Assembly: GCA_036146215.1 (NCBI GenBank)
Contig: JAYYJN010000200.1
Location: 1-18,012, forward strand
DNA from: UBA7805 sp036146215
GTDB lineage: Bacteria > Planctomycetota > Planctomycetia > Pirellulales > UBA7805
DNA: 18,012 bases
Reading direction: 5' to 3'
Shown piece after piece: positions 14,558-18,012 of this stretch; within the stretch, counting starts at the first letter, position 1; each line of letters begins with the position of its first letter. Below the pieces are notes generated by a model. The model was given only the letters and a program-made list of their open reading frames with translations. It was not told the DNA's origin and made no database searches. Both the position numbers and the translations under genes were made by a program.

Positions 14558-14857
14558 TCAGTCAACAACTTTTGCCAAAATATCACCTTCACGGAGAATT
14601 TTTACCTCACGACCATTCAGTTCCTGATCAACTCCGCCATACTTTCCGAAGTAAACCTTGTCACCAATCGAGACTGATAATTCTCCTCGATTACCACTGT
14701 CGAGCATTTTTCCCGGACCCACTGCGACAACGGTGCCTAATTGGGGCTTTTCCTGCGCTGAATCCGGAAGCACGATACCGCCCGCAGTTGTCTCCTCTGC
14801 ATCCACAAGCTCAACAACAACGCGGTCATCGAGTGGTCTCAGTTTTTCTTTTCCCAT
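14558..14857 (-). CDS. groES: Co-chaperonin GroES
   Basis: The 10-kDa lid of the GroEL chamber. The preferred start is ATG at 14857, giving 99 residues. It has AGAGGA about six bases upstream and yields the family-like N-terminus GKEKLRPLDDRVVVE; a TTG at 14875 would add six residues that include this ribosome binding site. The mobile loop that contacts GroEL is present as EETTAGGIVLPDSAQEKPQLG, about residues 21-41. The conserved GTVVAVGPG, VYFGKYGG and ILREGDILAKV segments follow. It lies between the two groEL genes on the same strand, 66 bases after the first and 52 before the second. Confidence 0.96.
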   Translation of the reverse strand: MGKEKLRPLDDRVVVELVDAEETTAGGIVLPDSAQEKPQLGTVVAVGPGKMLDSGNRGELSVSIGDKVYFGKYGGVDQELNGREVKILREGDILAKVVD

Positions 14858-14923
14858 AATTTCCTCTCGGCTCAATAAAATTAAAATGAATTGAAGGACT
14901 ATAGATGGATCATCACTGGCGGC

Positions 14924-16654
14924 TTACATCATGCCGGGCATGCCACCCATGCCGGGCATGCCACCCATGCCGCCCATGCCGGGCATGCCACCCATACCAC
15001 CCATGCCACCCATGCCACCCATGCCGCCACCCATGCCATGGTCATGATGATCATCGGCACCCGGTGCCTCAGGTTCTGGAATATCGGTAATGAGGGTTTC
15101 GGTAGTTAACAGCAGAGCCGCAACACTGGCTGCATTCTGGAGTGCACTTCGAACCACCTTGGCTGGATCAATGACTCCCGCCTCGACCAAGTCACAGTAA
15201 GCACCCTTATCGGCATCAAATCCTTCATTTTTACCTTTGAGCTTCGCAACTCGATTGACAACCACTCCACCATCATGACCTGCATTCTCAGCGATGCAGC
15301 GAAGCGGATAATCTAGAATATTATGGACGATTGTCGCGCCCAAAGCTTCATCCCCGTCAAGGCTCAATTTTTTGATCGCTCCGCCAGACCGCATTAAGGT
15401 GACCCCACCACCTGGCACAACTCCCTCCTCAAGGGCCGCGGCGGTTGCACTTTTGGCGTCCTCCAGAAGGGCTTTTCGCTCTTTCATTTCTGTTTCAGTC
15501 ACCGCGCCGCAGTTGATCTGTGCAACACCACCAGCCAGTTTAGCTAAACGCTCTTGAAGCTTTTCGCGATCGTAATCACTGTCGGTTGATTCAATCTCCC
15601 GACGAATTTGATCCACTCGACCCTCAATATCGGCCTTCTTTCCCGAACCTCCAACCATCGTTGTCTCATCGGTTGAAATTGTGATCTTTTTCACTTTCCC
15701 TAAGTCAGAAAGCTTCACGGCTTCGAGGGCGATACCAAGGTCTTTAAAGACGGCGGTGCCACCGGTCAATACGGCCAAGTCACCCAACATCGCTTTGCGA
15801 CGATCTCCGTATCCAGGCGCTTTTACCGCACAAACATTAAGAATTCCACGCATCTTGTTAACCACTAAAGTGGCAAGCGCTTCACCGTCGACATCCTCGG
15901 CGATAATAAGCAGCGGCTTGTTTTCTTTGCTCACTGCTTCGAGAATCGGCACCAGATTTTTGGCGTTAGAAATCTTTTCTTCGTAAATCAATACGAGGCA
16001 ATTTTCCAATTCTACAAGCTGACGATCAGTATCGGTTACAAAGTGAGGGGAAAGATACCCTCGGTCAAATTGCATTCCTTCAACAACTTCAACTGTTGTT
16101 TCTGCCCCTCGACCTTCCTCAACAGTGATTACCCCATTCTTGCCAACTTTTAAGAATGCATCCGCCAGAACCGCACCGATCGATGGGTCATTATTTCCAG
16201 CAATAGTGGCAACCTGGGTAATTTCTTTTTTGTTTTTTTCGTCAACCTTGGTGGCCTTGGAGAGAATGGCTGTGCGGACCGCCTCAGCCGCCTTCCCGAT
16301 ACCTCGGGCAAGTGCCATCGGGTCAGCACCGGCGGCAATCATCTTGAGGCCTTCTTTGTAGATTCCTTCAGTAAGCACCGTGGCAGTCGTGGTACCATCA
16401 CCTGCAACATCGTTTGTTTTGGTTGCCGCTTCTTTTACAAGCTGGACTGCCAAATTCTCATTAGGATCATCCAACTCGATATCCTCAGCCACCGTGACCC
16501 CATCTTTGGTGACCTTGGGGGATCCCCAACCTTTATCGAGCACCGCATTGCGACCCCGAGGGCCAAGCGTGCTGCGAACGGCTTTGGTGAGTTTGGTCAC
16601 ACCGGCAGCCAGTGGTTGTCTTGCCTCGTCATCGAAGACCATTTTTTTTGCCAC
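14924..16654 (-). CDS. groEL: Chaperonin GroEL, paralogue with Asp/His cluster and Gly/Met-rich tail
   Basis: The first chaperonin gene of the operon, with 576 residues. Typical ATP-site motifs are present: KDGVTVAED, AGDGTTTATVL at about 84-94, and the LLEDAKSATAAALEEG block with GGGVTLM. It differs visibly from the other paralogue, for example AVTETEMKERKALLEDA against GTEAEMKQKKARVEDA. The C-terminus carries an Asp/His cluster (ADDHHDHG, about 533-540), then about 37 residues of GGM/MPG repeats, longer than the tail of Escherichia coli GroEL. The start is GTG with a strong CAGGAGG nine bases upstream (16670-16664). A 247-base leader region with several repeated elements precedes it, so this gene probably carries the main promoter of the chaperonin operon. 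Confidence 0.96.
   Translation of the reverse strand: MAKKMVFDDEARQPLAAGVTKLTKAVRSTLGPRGRNAVLDKGWGSPKVTKDGVTVAEDIELDDPNENLAVQLVKEAATKTNDVAGDGTTTATVLTEGIYKEGLKMIAAGADPMALARGIGKAAEAVRTAILSKATKVDEKNKKEITQVATIAGNNDPSIGAVLADAFLKVGKNGVITVEEGRGAETTVEVVEGMQFDRGYLSPHFVTDTDRQLVELENCLVLIYEEKISNAKNLVPILEAVSKENKPLLIIAEDVDGEALATLVVNKMRGILNVCAVKAPGYGDRRKAMLGDLAVLTGGTAVFKDLGIALEAVKLSDLGKVKKITISTDETTMVGGSGKKADIEGRVDQIRREIESTDSDYDREKLQERLAKLAGGVAQINCGAVTETEMKERKALLEDAKSATAAALEEGVVPGGGVTLMRSGGAIKKLSLDGDEALGATIVHNILDYPLRCIAENAGHDGGVVVNRVAKLKGKNEGFDADKGAYCDLVEAGVIDPAKVVRSALQNAASVAALLLTTETLITDIPEPEAPGADDHHDHGMGGGMGGMGGMGGMGGMPGMGGMGGMPGMGGMPGMM
14927..15042 (-). repeat. In-frame trinucleotide-type repeat encoding the GGM/MPG tail
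   Basis: Imperfect 9- and 18-base units (ATGGGTGGC / ATGCCCGGC type on the minus strand) are repeated about a dozen times at the 3' end of the first groEL. They encode MGG and MPG triplets. Such a tract is prone to length change by slippage. It is coding sequence, not a CRISPR array. Confidence 0.85.
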
Positions 16655-16690
16655 GGTCGAATTCCTCCTGAGCGGAAAGATTAAAATTAT

Positions 16691-16716
16691 GCGGGAAAGC
16701 GGGACATGGAGCCCGC
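16691..16716 (-). promoter_or_regulatory. Leader hairpin upstream of the first groEL
   Basis: On the minus strand GCGGG (16716-16712) can pair with CCCGC at 16703-16699 or with a second CCCGC at 16695-16691. These alternatives lie just upstream of the CAGGAGG ribosome binding site at 16670-16664. An alternate-pairing or temperature-responsive leader is possible; only the complementarity is seen. Confidence 0.3.
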
Positions 16717-16882
16717 CTTTTTGGCAGGGTTACGGGGTTGAAACCCAATAGATAAGCAATACGGATGCCAAGCGGGGTTTAAATTATCTAAGTCACTATT
16801 TTGAAATGACTTGGGGAAATTTAATCGGTGATTAGCAAATTCACCATTTTGGCCCGATCCATTGAAAATGTGCCATTTTGGC
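16715..16882. repeat. Three copies of an 11-bp GCC-N5-GGC element upstream of groEL
   Basis: GCCTTTTTGGC (16715-16725), ACCATTTTGGC (16843-16853) and GCCATTTTGGC (16872-16882) lie in the 247-base region before the first groEL. Two copies are exact GCC-N5-GGC inverted repeats and the third differs in one arm base. They may be protein binding sites; the last could also form a weak hairpin after the peptidase gene. Confidence 0.45.
16783..16812 (-). promoter_or_regulatory. Inverted repeat and candidate -10 of the chaperonin operon
   Basis: AAGTCA-N11-TGACTT (16790-16812) is a perfect 6-bp inverted repeat. It lies immediately upstream, on the minus strand, of GATAAT (16788-16783; 5 of 6 to TATAAT), so a bound protein would cover the promoter. 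It does not match CIRCE. A good -35 hexamer is not visible. Operator function is inferred from placement. Confidence 0.35.
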
Positions 16883-16901
16883 AGTTTTATTGCTTCTAGG
16901 G

Positions 16902-17960
16902 TCAAGGGTTGAAGTTTTCATCCCCTGAAAGCGAGAGCGCAAATCCGGCAAGCAACTCGGCAGTCTGGTCGATGTCGCTAAGTGAAATCGTTTCCACTGC
17001 ACTATGCATGTAACGATTAGGGACACTGACCAAGGCGGTGGCAACTCCGCTGCGGGTGACTTGCAACGAATTCGCATCGGTCGGGGTTGCTCGACCAATG
17101 GCGGCCAACTGGTAATCAATGCCCTTATCTTTTGCAACTTCGATCAATCTCTCAACGACACGGGGGTTACAGTTCGGGCCTCGAGTGATCACTGGTCCAC
17201 CACCCAGTCTGATATCCCCCTCGGTCTTTTTATCCACCGTTGGACAATCCGTTGCATGCGTGACATCAACGGCAATTCCAACCTGAGGGTCAATGCCATA
17301 GGCACTGGTTCGAGCACCACGTAATCCGATTTCCTCCTGTACGGTAGAGACTGAATATAGCGCACATGCTAGCTGACCTTCTGCAGCTCGTCGAAGTGCC
17401 TCAATCACCACCCAAAGTCCTGTCTTGTCATCCATTCCAGGCGAGTTTGCAAAGTCATCGGAAAGCATCTCAAGGGAAAGGCTAAACGTGACCGGATCAC
17501 CTATGCGGATTTTTTCCGCTGCCTCATCCTTACAAGTTGCACCAATATCAATCCATAAATCCTTAATTTTCGGAACCTGCTTTCGCTCTTCATCTGTAAG
17601 CAGATGAATCGGCTTCCGCGCGATTACACCGCGGATCGGACCGGATGCACTCCATATGCTGAGGCGTTGTCCAATGAGTTGTTGTGGATCCCATCCACCA
17701 ATTGGCTGGACGTAAATATAGCCGCTCTCGTCAATGTGCTGGACGATTAGCCCGATCTGGTCGCAGTGCCCCGCGTACATCACTCGCAGCGGTGCTTGTG
17801 GATTCTTACAAGCAATCAAATTGCCGTGAGAATCACTGGTGACAGTATCTGCAAATTCGCTGATATAAGATCGAACGATGTTCTGAACTGGTTGCTCATA
17901 GCCTGAAGGACTGGGTGTTTCTAAGATATTTTTAAAAAACTCATGTGCTTTCTCAATCAT
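16902..17960 (-). CDS. M42-family metallo-aminopeptidase
   Basis: A dinuclear metal aminopeptidase of the M42 family (glutamyl aminopeptidase/FrvX-like, sometimes labelled endoglucanase), which usually forms cytosolic dodecamers that trim peptides. It has 352 residues from the ATG at 17960, a typical family length. A TTG at 17999 would add 13 residues of non-family sequence, so the ATG, with GAAGG about a dozen bases upstream, is preferred. Visible active-site residues are H65 in AGHCDQIG, D177 in GMDDKTG, E209 and E210 in VQEEIGLRG, D232 in VDVTHA and H319 in RYMHS. The insert between about 75 and 165 is the family's PDZ-like dimerisation domain. It lies upstream of the groEL leader on the same strand with no convincing terminator between them. 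The exact substrate is not predictable. Confidence 0.92.
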   Translation of the reverse strand: MIEKAHEFFKNILETPSPSGYEQPVQNIVRSYISEFADTVTSDSHGNLIACKNPQAPLRVMYAGHCDQIGLIVQHIDESGYIYVQPIGGWDPQQLIGQRLSIWSASGPIRGVIARKPIHLLTDEERKQVPKIKDLWIDIGATCKDEAAEKIRIGDPVTFSLSLEMLSDDFANSPGMDDKTGLWVVIEALRRAAEGQLACALYSVSTVQEEIGLRGARTSAYGIDPQVGIAVDVTHATDCPTVDKKTEGDIRLGGGPVITRGPNCNPRVVERLIEVAKDKGIDYQLAAIGRATPTDANSLQVTRSGVATALVSVPNRYMHSAVETISLSDIDQTAELLAGFALSLSGDENFNP

Positions 17961-18012
17961 TATTTCTTGCCCTTCGGACGCGTGCCAATCAGAATTCAAA
18001 AGTGATCTATTA

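Noticed and set aside
14930..15048. Regular short repeats resembling a small CRISPR or satellite array
   Set aside because: They are in frame with groEL and encode the Gly/Met-rich tail; there are no spacers.
14891..15109. Forward-strand open frame rich in His/Ala/Thr repeats
   Set aside because: It is the antisense shadow of the groEL tail repeats, without ribosome binding site or independent support.
16655..16901. CIRCE operator expected upstream of groEL
   Set aside because: I read this region on both strands and found no TTAGCACTC/GAGTGCTAA pair.
17961..17999. TTG at 17999 as start of the M42 peptidase
   Set aside because: The added 13 residues are not family-like, and the ATG at 17960 has a better upstream purine stretch.

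Overview
The window looks like chromosomal DNA from a bacterium of the Planctomycetes type. The main hints are a groES gene flanked by two groEL paralogues, a dnaJ-grpE-fmdB-yacG cluster that ends in an unfamiliar multi-spanning membrane protein, and a two-PDZ Deg-like protease. This assignment comes from gene order and protein style only. Base composition is close to balanced, no mobile elements or CRISPR arrays are seen, and the window is densely coding. No gene-free stretch exceeds 300 bases; the longest, 247 bases, lies upstream of the first groEL.

Left part, + strand (1-8827). The window opens inside a trypsin-like Deg/HtrA serine protease whose reading frame runs off the left edge. A haemolysin III/PAQR-type membrane protein follows. 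Next is a compact homogentisate pathway operon: 4-hydroxyphenylpyruvate dioxygenase, homogentisate 1,2-dioxygenase, an unrecognised 313-residue protein, fumarylacetoacetase and acetoacetyl-CoA synthetase. Together these would take 4-hydroxyphenylpyruvate from tyrosine to fumarate and acetoacetyl-CoA. The one step with no recognisable enzyme is maleylacetoacetate isomerisation, and the unrecognised gene sits exactly where that enzyme belongs. Junctions are tight: two ATGA overlaps and an 8-base gap. The operon converges on a tRNA-Pro(CGG) gene, and the last nine bases of the synthetase reading frame lie inside the tRNA gene.

Right part, - strand (8819-17960). Read in the direction of transcription, it holds an M42 metallo-aminopeptidase, groEL (Gly/Met-rich tail), groES, a second groEL (no Gly/Met tail), a clear rho-independent terminator, dnaJ, grpE, an FmdB-type zinc ribbon protein, yacG (58 codons), an unrecognised polytopic membrane protein and tRNA-Pro. 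This is mostly a protein-folding region: GroEL/GroES chaperonins plus the DnaJ and GrpE co-chaperones of DnaK. DnaK itself is not in the window. No CIRCE operator is visible before groEL. That leader instead carries a 23-bp inverted repeat, three copies of an 11-bp GCC-N5-GGC element and a hairpin near the ribosome binding site.

The points most worth following up are the uncharacterised gene in the tyrosine operon, the unusual groEL leader, a possible leaderless dnaJ transcript, and the membrane protein linked to the dnaJ cluster.
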